A DNA stretch of 64,000 bases from Bradyrhizobium sp. SZCCT0231 (GCF_018130245.1 NZ_JAFCKP010000006.1:62001-126000), one strand, 5' to 3'. Positions 1 to 8,548 are shown, counted from the stretch's first letter. Notes: generated from the sequence alone by a model not told the origin. Program-made: numbers and translations.

Positions 1-267
1 AAGGTGGTCGCCAACGTGGGGGCCGACTGGTGGCGTTCTTCGGACTTGCCGCACAACGGCGCCAACAATCGAGGAGCTGGCAACAGCAACTGGGTCGAAC
101 TCTCCGCAGACTGGTCCACGCTCTACTTCTTTTCGGGCAGCACCGCTCAGTTCGTCGCAGATCCGCCTCCTCCCCTGGCCGAGTCTCCGCTTCCTGCCTC
201 AGCAGCTGGCGCGCAGCGCACGACAGCTGGAGCATCGCCATGCCTGAGGACCTTGGCGCCGCGATAG
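1..267 (+). CDS. 3' end of an unrecognised gene (partial, begins before the window)
   Basis: An open frame runs from the first base to a TAG at 265-267. Its codons prefer G or C at third positions over the first 60 or so residues, as in the real genes here. The peptide contains GADWWRSSDLPHNGANN and GNSNWVELSADWST, rich in Trp and Asn, which looks like a folded protein and not random translation. The last 25 residues are Pro/Ala-rich and less convincing. I do not recognise the family. It precedes a polysaccharide sugar transferase on the same strand, so a surface or polysaccharide role is possible but not shown. A second forward frame (about 3-350) overlaps it, so coding status is uncertain. 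Confidence 0.4.
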   Translation, partial: KVVANVGADWWRSSDLPHNGANNRGAGNSNWVELSADWSTLYFFSGSTAQFVADPPPPLAESPLPASAAGAQRTTAGASPCLRTLAPR

Positions 268-376
268 GCACCGACCTTCTCTCACGGTTCGTGCTCGCAC
301 GCTTTGTCGTTGGATTGTCGTCAGCTTCGGAAGCCATCTTTCTTTCGTAAGCGCATTGCCGCGTACAGTTTTTGGG

Positions 377-1828
377 ATGAAGCCTTTCATGTCATTAACC
401 ACTTACGGTTCGAAGCACTCATCCTCGATGTTGACGAGGCGCGGCATCGCGCTGCAGAGACCGTTTCAGCCGGTCATCATGGCTGGCGACTTCCTGCTCA
501 TCCTGCTCAGTTATGCCATCGCAAACCTGATCCACCGCAAGTTATTGCCAGCGCTGGCCGAGCGAGACGTTTCGTTCGGCGTCGCGCTTCTCGTGGCAAC
601 GGCATTCGTTGCGATCGCATTTTTCAGAGGCTGCTACGACCGTCACAATCTCGTCAATACGAGCTCGCAATTGCGCATGGCCTCATCCGTGTGGCTCCTG
701 TCACTCGCGATTCTGGTATTTTCTGCTTTCCTGCTCAGATCGACGGCCGAGCTGTCCCGCATCACCATCGTTCTGTTCGCAGTGGTTGGCCTTGTCGGCT
801 TGGGCGGGCATCGCGCGATCTGGCGCCTCGCCCTGAACTCTTCTTTCGCGCGCAGACATTCCGTCAAGAGAAGAGTCGTGCTGATCAGCGGCGAGCCGCT
901 CGACTTTACTTCGAGCCGCTTCAAGGATTTGCGCAGGAACGGCTTTCAGGTGGTGCGTCACTTCGTGCTGGACGCCGCGCTGAAGTCCGACGACGCAGCC
1001 ATGGAGCGCGAGCTGGCGACTATCATTCAAAGCTCGCGCGCGGCAGGCGCCGACGAATTCCTTCTGGCCTTCAATTGGAACGACCTGCCACTGTTTCAAC
1101 ACATCGGCCAATGTTTGCGCCAGGTGCCGAAGCCGGTGCGCCTGCTGCCGGATTCCGAGATCGCCGACCTCGTATCGCGACCATTCGCACCCATCGGCGG
1201 ATCCGTCGCGATCGAAATCCAGCGAGCGCCTCTTTCGGTCACAGAGCGGGGCGTGAAGCGCGCCGTCGATGTTGGTCTTGCCTCGGTCGGTCTTCTGTTC
1301 CTCGCGCCTTTGCTGATGATGACGGCGCTTCTGGTCAAGCTCGATTCGCCGGGCAGCATTATTTTCCGTCAGACACGCCGTGGCTTCAACGGCGAGCTGT
1401 TCGACATCTGGAAGTTCCGCAGCATGACGGTCTCGGAGAATGGCTCCGAGATCAAGCAGGCAAGCAAGCAGGATGCGCGGGTCACCAGGATCGGGCGGAT
1501 CTTGCGCAAGACCAGCATCGACGAATTACCCCAGCTGTGGAACGTGCTGCGCGGAGAAATGTCGCTGGTGGGTCCGCGGCCGCACGCCCTCGCGCATGAC
1601 AATTATTACGACCAGATGATCGGCAATTATGCCTGTCGTCGTCACGTCAAACCCGGCCTCACTGGCTGGGCTCAGGTGAACGGCTTCCGCGGCGAGACAC
1701 CGACCATCGACCTGATGAAGAAGCGCGTTGAGTACGATGTCTGGTACGTCACCAATTGGAGCATTTGGCTGGACATTCGCATCATGATCCGGACCGCTGT
1801 AACGCTCACGGGTCAGGACGTCTATTGA
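377..1828 (+). CDS. Polyprenyl-phosphate sugar-1-phosphate transferase (exopolysaccharide initiation)
   Basis: Membrane enzyme that transfers a hexose-1-phosphate, usually glucose from UDP-glucose, to undecaprenyl phosphate to start exopolysaccharide repeat-unit synthesis. The protein (483 aa from this ATG) has four N-terminal hydrophobic segments within about residues 28-147, a cytoplasmic middle domain, a further hydrophobic segment near 285-308, and a C-terminal bacterial sugar transferase domain. That domain shows the family motifs WKFRSM, DELPQLWN and SLVGPRP. Length and order match the WcaJ/ExoY-like family. An upstream TTG at 356 and an ATG at 389 are alternative starts; no strong ribosome site decides. 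Sugar specificity cannot be read from sequence. It stands alone between a partial gene and an integrase remnant, so it may be the edge of a transferred polysaccharide locus. Confidence 0.88.
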   Translation: MKPFMSLTTYGSKHSSSMLTRRGIALQRPFQPVIMAGDFLLILLSYAIANLIHRKLLPALAERDVSFGVALLVATAFVAIAFFRGCYDRHNLVNTSSQLRMASSVWLLSLAILVFSAFLLRSTAELSRITIVLFAVVGLVGLGGHRAIWRLALNSSFARRHSVKRRVVLISGEPLDFTSSRFKDLRRNGFQVVRHFVLDAALKSDDAAMERELATIIQSSRAAGADEFLLAFNWNDLPLFQHIGQCLRQVPKPVRLLPDSEIADLVSRPFAPIGGSVAIEIQRAPLSVTERGVKRAVDVGLASVGLLFLAPLLMMTALLVKLDSPGSIIFRQTRRGFNGELFDIWKFRSMTVSENGSEIKQASKQDARVTRIGRILRKTSIDELPQLWNVLRGEMSLVGPRPHALAHDNYYDQMIGNYACRRHVKPGLTGWAQVNGFRGETPTIDLMKKRVEYDVWYVTNWSIWLDIRIMIRTAVTLTGQDVY

Positions 1829-1909
1829 GCCCCATGGCCGTCGGCCTGCCTACGCCGGCTCGGCGGTTCCCCTTCTCGATTGCTCGAATTGCACCGCAGG
1901 ACAGCGTAG

Positions 1910-2400
1910 CCCTATGCCGTCTCGGGGCGATCTTACGTGGATCTGGAGTGCGGCATTTTTTATAGGAAGGCCATTGGCAAGCGCACGACCAAGAAGCGAC
2001 AGACGCCGGCCCCGATACCACCTCGGCTCCTTGCCCACCTTCGACGCTGGTGGAATCGCAAGCTGATCGCGCAGTGCTTCGTTGAATTCAATGGCAAGCC
2101 GGTCGCCTCGGTGAAAAGGGCTTTAGGACCGCCGTGGGGCTTGCTGGCCTACCCGGGAAGGTGACACCCCACAACCCTACGCCATACCGCCGCGACATGG
2201 CTCATGCAGCGCGGCATGCCAATCTGGGAGGCGACGGGGTTCCTGGGCATGTCTCCCGAAGTCCTGCAAGACACCTATGGCCACCACCACCCCGATTTTC
2301 TGCAGGGAGCCGCTACCGCCATTGGTCAAAAGGGACGGTATGTTTCGGTGGTTGAAACGGTGGTTGACTCGGGAAGGACCAACGATCAGAAGGAAAAACC
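1910..2400 (+). pseudogene. Decayed tyrosine recombinase (phage-type integrase) C-terminal half
   Basis: The translation gives VDLECGIFYRKAIGKRTTKKR and FNGKPVASVK in one frame, then [12 protein letters not shown] in another, then [14 protein letters not shown] and [14 protein letters not shown] back in the first. This is the order of the catalytic half of a tyrosine recombinase, with the HTLRH box and the tyrosine in DTYGHHH. At least two single-base indels, near 2115-2120 and 2168-2176, and an in-frame TGA at 2162-2164 break it. A TAG lies just upstream at 1907-1909 and the N-terminal half is missing. It ends about 10 bases from the 3' end of tRNA-Pro, the usual position of an island integrase, so it marks an old tRNA-targeted insertion on its left. 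Confidence 0.82.
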
Positions 2401-2410
2401 TAATGATTTC

Positions 2411-2487
2411 TGGTCGGAGTGGCAGGATTCGAACCTGCGACCCCTGCGTCCCGAACGCAGTGCTCTACCGGGCTGAGCCACACTCCG
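2411..2487 (-). tRNA. tRNA-Pro (anticodon CGG)
   Basis: On the minus strand the sequence folds as a standard 77-nt tRNA. The acceptor stem CGGAGTG/CACTCCG is followed by A and an encoded CCA, the D arm is GCTC..GAGC, the anticodon stem CTGCG/CGCAG encloses the loop TTCGGGA, and the T arm is GCAGG-TTCGAAT-CCTGC. The anticodon CGG assigns it to proline. Its 3' end faces the integrase remnant, as expected for an attachment site. Confidence 0.97.
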
Positions 2488-2537
2488 ACAAGAAGGCGGC
2501 TTATAGCGTCGGGTTTGACGCACTGCAAGCGGCCGAG

Positions 2538-3545
2538 ATGAGGAATTTTATCCCTGTGAAGACGGGTCTTGAAACGCTGATTTTGCCGGCTGGCGAGGCC
2601 GGCGCGGAAGCCGCCGCCCGGACCCTGGCGGCCGGCGGGCTGGTCGCGTTTCCAACCGAGACGGTCTACGGGCTCGGGGCCGACGCTGCCAATGCAGCCG
2701 CAATCGCCCATCTCTATGCCGCCAAAGGGCGGCCGGCGTTCAATCCGCTGATCGCGCATGTTGCGGACATCGCCGCTGCGCGCCGGATCGGCCGGTTCGA
2801 CGCCCGCGCGCTGAGGCTTGCGGAGGCGTTCTGGCCGGGGCCGCTGACCCTGGTGGTGCCGAAGGCGGACGACTGCCCGGTGGCCGATCTCGCCACCGCC
2901 GGCCTCGACACGGTCGCGATCCGCATTCCCGCCCATCCGGTGGCGCAGGCGATCCTGCGCGCCTTTGGCGGCGCGGTGGTGGCGCCGTCCGCCAACATCT
3001 CCGGCCACGTCTCGCCGACGCTGGCCGCCCATGTCGAGAGCGACTTATCGGGGCGGATCGACCTGATCGTCGACGGCGGGCCGGTCGCGGTCGGCGTCGA
3101 ATCGACCATTGTCGGCTGCTTCGAGGTGCCGATGCTGCTCCGTCCCGGCGGGCTCTCACGCGAACGGATCGAGGCGGTGCTCGGTGCGCCGCTGGCACGG
3201 CCGCCCGTGGAGGCCGAGAGCGACGACAGCCAGCCGCTGGCGCCGGGCATGCTGGCCTCGCATTACGCGCCGCGCGCCAATGTGCGGCTCGATGCGCGCG
3301 AGGTCATGCCGGGCGAGGCGCTGCTGGCGTTTGGGCCGTCGCGCCTGCCCGGCATTGACGATGCCGCGGCCGTCATGAATTTGTCGCCCACCGGTGATCT
3401 CGATGAAGCCGCTGCCAATCTGTTCGGCTATCTTCGCAGCCTCGATGCGCAAAGCCCGCGGGCGATCGCGGTGATGGCGATCCCCGAACAAGGACTTGGC
3501 GAAGCGATCAACGACCGGCTGCGCCGGGCCGCAATTGCCCGATAA
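2538..3545 (+). CDS. tsaC: L-threonylcarbamoyladenylate synthase (Sua5/YrdC family)
   Basis: Makes threonylcarbamoyl-AMP from threonine, bicarbonate and ATP, the first step of t6A37 modification of ANN-decoding tRNAs. The 335-residue protein has the YrdC fold first, with FPTETVYGLGADA, KGRPAFNPL (the KxR motif) and SANISG (the SxN motif). A C-terminal Sua5 domain begins near LAPGMLASHYAPRA. It is therefore the longer Sua5 type and not the short TsaC type. The ATG at 2538 was chosen because it starts just before the conserved core; the frame stays open upstream through the tRNA region, which is not coding. It is followed 23 bases later by the FAD oxidase gene. Confidence 0.93.
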   Translation: MRNFIPVKTGLETLILPAGEAGAEAAARTLAAGGLVAFPTETVYGLGADAANAAAIAHLYAAKGRPAFNPLIAHVADIAAARRIGRFDARALRLAEAFWPGPLTLVVPKADDCPVADLATAGLDTVAIRIPAHPVAQAILRAFGGAVVAPSANISGHVSPTLAAHVESDLSGRIDLIVDGGPVAVGVESTIVGCFEVPMLLRPGGLSRERIEAVLGAPLARPPVEAESDDSQPLAPGMLASHYAPRANVRLDAREVMPGEALLAFGPSRLPGIDDAAAVMNLSPTGDLDEAAANLFGYLRSLDAQSPRAIAVMAIPEQGLGEAINDRLRRAAIAR

Positions 3546-3568
3546 GAAGCTTGAGCAGAGACACGAGA

Positions 3569-4996
3569 ATGAACGTCAATAAATCCGCCACCCCGCCGCT
3601 TGCGCCCGAGTTGATCGACCAATTTCGCAAGATCGTCGGCGAGCGCCACGCGATCACCGATGCCGCCGACATCGAGCCTTACGTCACCGAGGAGCGTAAT
3701 CTGTTTCACGGCCGCTCGCCGCTGGTGCTGCGCCCGGGCTCGACGGCCGAGGTCTCCGCGATCTGCAAGCTCGCCTCCGCGCACAACATCGCGCTGGTGC
3801 CGCAGGGCGGCAACACCGGGCTCGTCGGCGGGCAGACGCCGCACAATGGCGAGGTGGTGGTGTCGCTGCGCCGGCTCGACAAGATCCGCGAGGTCGACAC
3901 CGCCTCCAACACCATGACCTGCGAGGCCGGCGTGGTGCTGCAGATCGCGCAAGCGAAGGCGGCCGAGGTGGACCGGCTGTTTCCGCTGTCGCTGGGTGCG
4001 GAAGGAAGCTGCACCATCGGCGGCAATCTCTCGACCAATGCCGGCGGCACCGCGGCGCTCGCCTTTGGCGTCGCGCGCGAGATGGCGCTCGGGCTCGAGG
4101 TGGTGTTGGCCGACGGGCGCGTGCTCAATTCGCTGTCGAAGCTGAAGAAGGACAACACCGGCTACAATCTGCACAACCTCTTCATCGGCGCCGAAGGCAC
4201 GCTCGGCATCATCACGGCGGCGACGCTCAAATTGTTTCCGAAGCCGCGGGCGATCGAAACCGCCTTCGTCGGGCTGAAGTCGCCGGCGGCGGCGCTCAAG
4301 CTGCTGACGATCGCGCAAGGCGAAGCCGCCAATGCGCTGACGAGCTTCGAGCTGCTGTCGGAGATGGCGGTCGACTTCTCGGTCCGCCACGGCATCGACG
4401 TGCGCGATCCGCTCGCGGAGAAGCATCCCTGGTACGTGCTGATGGAGCTGTCCGCATCCAGCGAGGATGCCCGCACGCCGCTGGAGACGATCCTCGCCCG
4501 CGCCCTGGAGCAGGAGATCGTCGATGACGCCGTGATCGCGGCCAACCTCACCCAGCGCGCCGGCTTCTGGAAGCTGCGCGACGAGATGTCGGCGGCGCAG
4601 AAGCCGGAGGGCGGCTCGATCAAGCACGACATCTCCGTGCCCGTTGCGGCCGTGCCTGCCTTCATCGCCGAGGCAGATGCCGCGGTGGTGAAGCTGATCC
4701 CCGGCGCGCGGCCGGTGCCGTTCGGCCATCTCGGCGACGGCAATCTGCACTACAATGTCAGCCAGCCGATCGGCGCCGACACCGCCGATTTTCTGGCGCG
4801 CTGGCACGAGATGAACGCGGTGGTGTTCGAAATCGTGCTGCGCATGGGCGGCTCGATCTCGGCCGAGCATGGCATCGGCGTGCTGAAGCGCGATGAGCTG
4901 CCCGAAGTGAAGGACAAGACCGCGATCGAGCTGATGCGTTCCATCAAGGCGATGCTCGATCCGCAGGGCATCATGAACCCGGGGAAGGTGCTGTGA
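3569..4996 (+). CDS. FAD-linked 2-hydroxyacid dehydrogenase (GlcD/D2HGDH-like)
   Basis: Cytoplasmic or membrane-peripheral flavoenzyme that oxidises a D-2-hydroxyacid such as D-lactate, glycolate or D-2-hydroxyglutarate. The 475-residue protein has a PCMH-type FAD-binding domain with PQGGNTGLVGGQTP, EGSCTIGGNLSTNAGG and GAEGTLGIITAATLK. A C-terminal FAD-oxidase domain follows, with PFGHLGDGNLHYNV and GGSISAEHGIGVLKR. It ends in MLDPQGIMNPGKVL, the usual close of the family. The substrate cannot be told from the sequence. The ATG at 3569 follows a purine-rich stretch and is preferred over the TTG at 3551. The stop overlaps the GTG start of the acetyltransferase, so the two are translationally coupled. 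Confidence 0.9.
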   Translation: MNVNKSATPPLAPELIDQFRKIVGERHAITDAADIEPYVTEERNLFHGRSPLVLRPGSTAEVSAICKLASAHNIALVPQGGNTGLVGGQTPHNGEVVVSLRRLDKIREVDTASNTMTCEAGVVLQIAQAKAAEVDRLFPLSLGAEGSCTIGGNLSTNAGGTAALAFGVAREMALGLEVVLADGRVLNSLSKLKKDNTGYNLHNLFIGAEGTLGIITAATLKLFPKPRAIETAFVGLKSPAAALKLLTIAQGEAANALTSFELLSEMAVDFSVRHGIDVRDPLAEKHPWYVLMELSASSEDARTPLETILARALEQEIVDDAVIAANLTQRAGFWKLRDEMSAAQKPEGGSIKHDISVPVAAVPAFIAEADAAVVKLIPGARPVPFGHLGDGNLHYNVSQPIGADTADFLARWHEMNAVVFEIVLRMGGSISAEHGIGVLKRDELPEVKDKTAIELMRSIKAMLDPQGIMNPGKVL

Positions 4997-5454
4997 GCGC
5001 GTCGGTCTCGCCTGCTCCGCTTGCGATCGACCCCATCGCCGACGCCGATGTCGAGAGGGTCGTCGCGCTGTGGCAGCGCTGCGGCCTGACGCGGCCCTGG
5101 AACGACCCGCATGCCGACATCGCGCTGGCGCGGCGGCGGCAGAACTCCACCGTGCTGATCGGCCGCGACAACGGCGCGATCGTCGCCACGATCATGGTCG
5201 GCCATGACGGCCATCGCGGCTGGGTCTATTACGTCGCGGTCGATCCGGATAGCCAGAAGCGCGGCCATGGCCGCGCCATCATGGCGGCGGCGGAGGATTG
5301 GCTACGCGCGGCCGGAATTCCAAAACTGCAGCTCCTGGTCCGCCGCGAGAACGCGCAGGCCAATGCGTTCTATGGCTCGCTGGGCTTCGAGCTATCGACG
5401 TCCGTGATGTTCCAGAAGTGGCTCGACGGCCGCGAGACCACGCCAGCCAACTGA
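4993..5454 (+). CDS. GNAT family acetyltransferase (YpeA-like)
   Basis: A 153-residue GCN5-related N-acetyltransferase. The acetyl-CoA site is visible as YYVAVDPDSQKRGHGRAIM, with the Q/RxxGxG/A pyrophosphate loop as QKRGHGRA. It is followed by the usual LLVRRENAQANAFYGSLGFE strand-helix. It begins at a GTG inside the GTGA overlap with the upstream dehydrogenase stop, and lies 9 bases before the Nudix gene, so these form one transcription unit. The acceptor substrate is unknown. Confidence 0.88.
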   Translation: MSASVSPAPLAIDPIADADVERVVALWQRCGLTRPWNDPHADIALARRRQNSTVLIGRDNGAIVATIMVGHDGHRGWVYYVAVDPDSQKRGHGRAIMAAAEDWLRAAGIPKLQLLVRRENAQANAFYGSLGFELSTSVMFQKWLDGRETTPAN

Positions 5455-5463
5455 GATCCAGCC

Positions 5464-6045
5464 ATGACCATTTCCGACCGCGTCCGCATCAAGGACGTCC
5501 GCGTGCTCTCGGACGGCTGGACCACGCTGAAGACCACGACCTTCGAGTACCGGCGCACCAATGGCGAGTGGCAGACGCAGCAGCGCGAGACCTATGAGCG
5601 CGACAACGCCGCCGCCGTGCTGCCCTACAATCTCGCCCGGCGCACCGTGATCCTGGTGCGCCAGTTCCGCCTGCCGGCATTCATCCGCGGCCATGACGAT
5701 CTCTTGATCGAGGCGGCGGCCGGCGTGCTCGATGATGCCGCCCCGGAGGTGCGCATCCGCGCCGAGGCCGAGGAGGAAACCGGCTATCGCCTGCACCACG
5801 TCCACAAGGTGTTCGAGGCCTTCATGAGCCCGGGCGCCATCACCGAGAAGCTGCATTTCTTCGTCGCCGAATACGAGCCTTCGATGCGCGTCAGCGACGG
5901 CGGCGGCCTCGAGCACGAGGGCGAGGACATCGAGGTGCTGGAGCTCGGCATGGACGAGGCCTTAGCGATGATCACCGACGGCCGCATCATCGACGCCAAG
6001 GCGATCATGCTGCTGCAATACGCGGCGCTGCATGTGTTCAGGTAG
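5464..6045 (+). CDS. Nudix pyrophosphatase (NudK/AdpP-like)
   Basis: A 193-residue Nudix hydrolase of the ADP-ribose/GDP-mannose pyrophosphatase group, which splits nucleoside diphosphate sugars into NMP and sugar phosphate with Mg2+. The N-terminal strand region has KTTTFEYRRTNGEW and QQRETYERDNAAAVL. VILVRQFRLPAF and EAAAGVLDD lead into the Nudix box, which ends EAEEETGYRL. HKVFEAFMSPGAITEKLHFF follows and is typical of this subgroup. It is the third gene of the dehydrogenase-acetyltransferase-Nudix unit. Substrate choice between ADP-ribose and GDP-mannose is not resolved. Confidence 0.87.
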   Translation: MTISDRVRIKDVRVLSDGWTTLKTTTFEYRRTNGEWQTQQRETYERDNAAAVLPYNLARRTVILVRQFRLPAFIRGHDDLLIEAAAGVLDDAAPEVRIRAEAEEETGYRLHHVHKVFEAFMSPGAITEKLHFFVAEYEPSMRVSDGGGLEHEGEDIEVLELGMDEALAMITDGRIIDAKAIMLLQYAALHVFR

Positions 6046-6206
6046 GTGCGCTCTTCGCCCTCCCCTGGAGGGGAAGGGGTAAGAGGCACCTGCCGCGCGG
6101 CGAGCCATTGCGCAATGCAATTCTGTCCTGCGCCGCCGCTCTCCCCGTTGAGCAAGCCCAAAACTATCTCTAGTCTGGCCCCAACCAAGAACAGGAGACG
6201 CGCCCC

Positions 6207-7136
6207 ATGTCTGCTCCGCGCGACGACGAATTCGGCTTTGCGCCCGACCATGACTCCCCCGTCCCTTACATGCAGCGCACCCGCGACTATTACGCGGCGA
6301 TCGGCTACACCACGCCGTACCGCTGGGCGCATTACATCGAGGCGCCGTTCCAACCGCTGAAGAAGCCGCTGGCACAGTCGCGCGTGACCATCATCACCAC
6401 GGCCGCGCCGTTCGATCCGGCCAAGGGCGACCAGGGACCGGGCGCGGCGTACAATGGCAGCGCGAAGTTCTATCAGGTCTATGACGGCGACACGTCCAAG
6501 CAACACGACCTGCGCATCTCGCACATCGGCTACGACCGCAAGCACACCTCGGCGACCGACAGCGGCACCTGGTTTCCGCTGCCGCAGCTCTTGAAGGCCA
6601 GCGCCGCGGGACGGATCGGCGAAGTGAGCCAACGCTTCTTCGGCGCACCGACCAACCGCAGCCATCGTGTCACGCTCGACACCGACGCGCCGGAGATTCT
6701 GTCGCGCTGCCTGGCCGACAAGGTGGATGCCGCGGTGCTGGTGCCGAACTGCCCGGTGTGCCACCAGACCACCGCGCTGGTGGCACGGCACCTCGAGCGC
6801 AACGGCATTCCGACCGTGATCATGGGCTGCGCCAAGGACATCATCGAGCACGCCGCCGTGCCGCGCTTCCTGTTCAGCGATTTCCCGCTCGGCAATTCCG
6901 CCGGCAAGCCGCACGACATCGCCTCGCAGGCGCAGACGCTGGAGCTGGCGCTCAAGCTGCTGGAGACGGCAAGCGGTCCGCAGACCACGATGCAGTCGCC
7001 GCTGCGCTGGAGCGAGGATGCCTCCTGGAAGCTCGACTACAACAACGTCGCGCAGCTCTCCCCTGATGAGCTGGCGCGCCGCCGCGCCGAATTCGACAAG
7101 CAGAAGGAGATCGCGCGCGGCAACCGCGCCGCCTGA
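6207..7136 (+). CDS. Glycine/sarcosine/betaine reductase component B-like protein (non-selenium)
   Basis: A 309-residue protein that I place in the selenoprotein-B-like family of glycine, betaine and D-proline reductases. The characteristic stretch is DAAVLVPNCPVCHQTTALVARH, then GIPTVIMGCAKDIIEH and PRFLFSDFPLGNSAGKP. In the clostridial reductases the active site uses selenocysteine with nearby cysteines. Here Cys182 and Cys185 form an ordinary CxxC motif and there is no in-frame UGA. Partner proteins such as GrdA or GrdC are absent from the window, so classical amino acid reduction is unlikely. It lies 35 bases before a CoA-transferase gene on the same strand, hinting at a carboxylic-acid pathway. 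The true reaction is unknown. Confidence 0.62.
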   Translation: MSAPRDDEFGFAPDHDSPVPYMQRTRDYYAAIGYTTPYRWAHYIEAPFQPLKKPLAQSRVTIITTAAPFDPAKGDQGPGAAYNGSAKFYQVYDGDTSKQHDLRISHIGYDRKHTSATDSGTWFPLPQLLKASAAGRIGEVSQRFFGAPTNRSHRVTLDTDAPEILSRCLADKVDAAVLVPNCPVCHQTTALVARHLERNGIPTVIMGCAKDIIEHAAVPRFLFSDFPLGNSAGKPHDIASQAQTLELALKLLETASGPQTTMQSPLRWSEDASWKLDYNNVAQLSPDELARRRAEFDKQKEIARGNRAA

Positions 7137-7171
7137 CGTCCTCCAACAACAATAAACCAAGGGAGAGCGAC

Positions 7172-8365
7172 GTGACGCGACCGTTCGAGGGCGTGAAGAT
7201 CCTGGACTTCACGCAAGTGCTGGCCGGCCCCTATGCGAGCTATCAGCTCGCGCTCTTGGGTGCGGACGTCATCAAGGTCGAGCGGCGCGAGGGCGAGGAC
7301 ATGCGCCGCACGCCGCTCTCCCGCGAATGGGCCGAGCGCGGGCTGGCGCCGGCGTTCCAGGCCATCAACGGCAACAAGCGCAGCCTGACGCTCGACCTCC
7401 AAAAGCCGGAGGCGATCGCGATCGTGAAGAAGCTCGCAGAGACCGTCGACGTCGTCATGGAGAATTTTCGCCCCGGCGTGATGGACAAGCTCGGCATCGG
7501 CTATGAGGCGCTGTCCGCGATCAATCCCAAGCTGATCTATTGCGCAGTGTCAGGCTTTGGCCGGACCGGCCCGGACCGCCTCCGGCCCGGCTATGACGGC
7601 AAGATGCAGGCGCTGTCGGGCATCATGGCCATCACCGGCCATCCCGAGACTGGACCGACCCGCGCAGGCTTTGCGGTGTGCGACGTGCTCTCGGGCGCCA
7701 CCGCCGCGTTCGGCGTGTCGAGCGCGCTGTACCAGCGCGACCGCACCGGCAAGGGGCAGCTCATCGACGTCTCCATGCTGGAGGCGACGCTGGCGTTTCT
7801 CTCGGGCCAGATCGCCGACTGGTCGGTGGCCGGCCATCGCCAAACACTCTCGGGCAATCAGGCGGTAAGCCGCAGGACCACGGCGAATTTGTTCAAGTGC
7901 GGTGACGGCCACATCCTGCTCGCCGTCAATAACGAGAAGCAGTACCGCGCGCTGATGTCCACGCTCGGCCGCGAGGACGCGCTGAGCGACCCGCGCTTCG
8001 CCGACTGGTTTTCGCGCAACGAGAATGAGCCCGCGCTCCGCGCGATCATCGAGGAGGCGCTGGCGAAACGGCCGGCGCGCGAATGGGAGACGATTTTGGA
8101 AGACGCCGGCGCGCCCTGTGCCAGCATCTGGAAGGTCGAGGAGGTCATCGACCATCCGCAAGTGAAGGCCCGCGGCGCCATCCAGGAGCTCGACACGCCC
8201 CACGGCCGCCTGCGCTTTGCCGGCAGCGGCTTCAAGCTCGCCCATGGCGGCGGCAGGCTGGATCGGATGGCGCCGGAGTTAGGCGCGGATACGGACGCGG
8301 TGCTCGGCGAGCTGGGATTCGATGCGGCGGAGATCGCGGGGTTGCGGGCGAGGGAGATTGTGTAG
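7172..8365 (+). CDS. CaiB/BaiF family (class III) CoA-transferase
   Basis: A 397-residue class III CoA-transferase, which moves CoA between carboxylic acids through an aspartyl anhydride. The N-terminus GVKILDFTQVLAGPYASYQLALLGADVIKVE is the family signature. VMENFRPGVMDKLGIGYE and the probable catalytic Asp171 in AVCDVLSGATAAFG follow. The C-terminal part, with ANLFKCGDGHILLAVNNEKQY, is normal and the length is full. It starts at GTG preceded by GGGAG. It probably forms an operon with the reductase-B-like gene just upstream. Substrates are not predictable; formyl-CoA:oxalate and carnitine-type relatives exist. Confidence 0.92.
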   Translation: MTRPFEGVKILDFTQVLAGPYASYQLALLGADVIKVERREGEDMRRTPLSREWAERGLAPAFQAINGNKRSLTLDLQKPEAIAIVKKLAETVDVVMENFRPGVMDKLGIGYEALSAINPKLIYCAVSGFGRTGPDRLRPGYDGKMQALSGIMAITGHPETGPTRAGFAVCDVLSGATAAFGVSSALYQRDRTGKGQLIDVSMLEATLAFLSGQIADWSVAGHRQTLSGNQAVSRRTTANLFKCGDGHILLAVNNEKQYRALMSTLGREDALSDPRFADWFSRNENEPALRAIIEEALAKRPAREWETILEDAGAPCASIWKVEEVIDHPQVKARGAIQELDTPHGRLRFAGSGFKLAHGGGRLDRMAPELGADTDAVLGELGFDAAEIAGLRAREIV

Positions 8366-8382
8366 AGCGCCACACACTCGCT

Positions 8383-8536
8383 GTCGTCCCGGACAAGCGC
8401 CAGCGCAGATCCGGGACCCATACCCTCAGGATGATGTTTGGCGAAGATTCGTGGTTGCCAGCGCGCGCCACAGCCGCTTCCTGTGGTTATGGGTCCCGGA
8501 TCTGCGCGCGCTTAAGAGCGCGCTTGTCCGGGACGA
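8383..8536. repeat. Inverted-repeat intergenic element (GTCGTCCCGGACAAGCGC family)
   Basis: The left arm GTCGTCCCGGACAAGCGC..CAGATCCGGGACCCATA is mirrored on the right by TATGGGTCCCGGATCTGCGCGC..GCGCTTGTCCGGGACGA. The two flank a spacer of roughly 60 bases containing ATGTTTGGCGAAG. A related copy with the same spacer words lies at 29426-29566 between nadA and nadB. It fills most of the gap between the convergent CoA-transferase and SRAP genes. Confidence 0.85.
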
Positions 8537-8548
8537 AAGCGGAGCTAG

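Noticed and set aside
2204-2476. Reading the integrase frame on through the tRNA as a functional short protein
   Set aside because: The [21 protein letters not shown] ending is simply the antisense of tRNA-Pro, and the integrase catalytic half is broken by frameshifts upstream.
3428-4870. A 480-codon reverse frame opposite the FAD-linked dehydrogenase
   Set aside because: Low-complexity His/Arg/Gln/Gly translation without a family; the opposite strand carries all the conserved motifs.
6207-7136. A true selenoprotein in the reductase-B-like gene
   Set aside because: There is no in-frame UGA and the active-site position is Cys; no selenocysteine machinery is seen.
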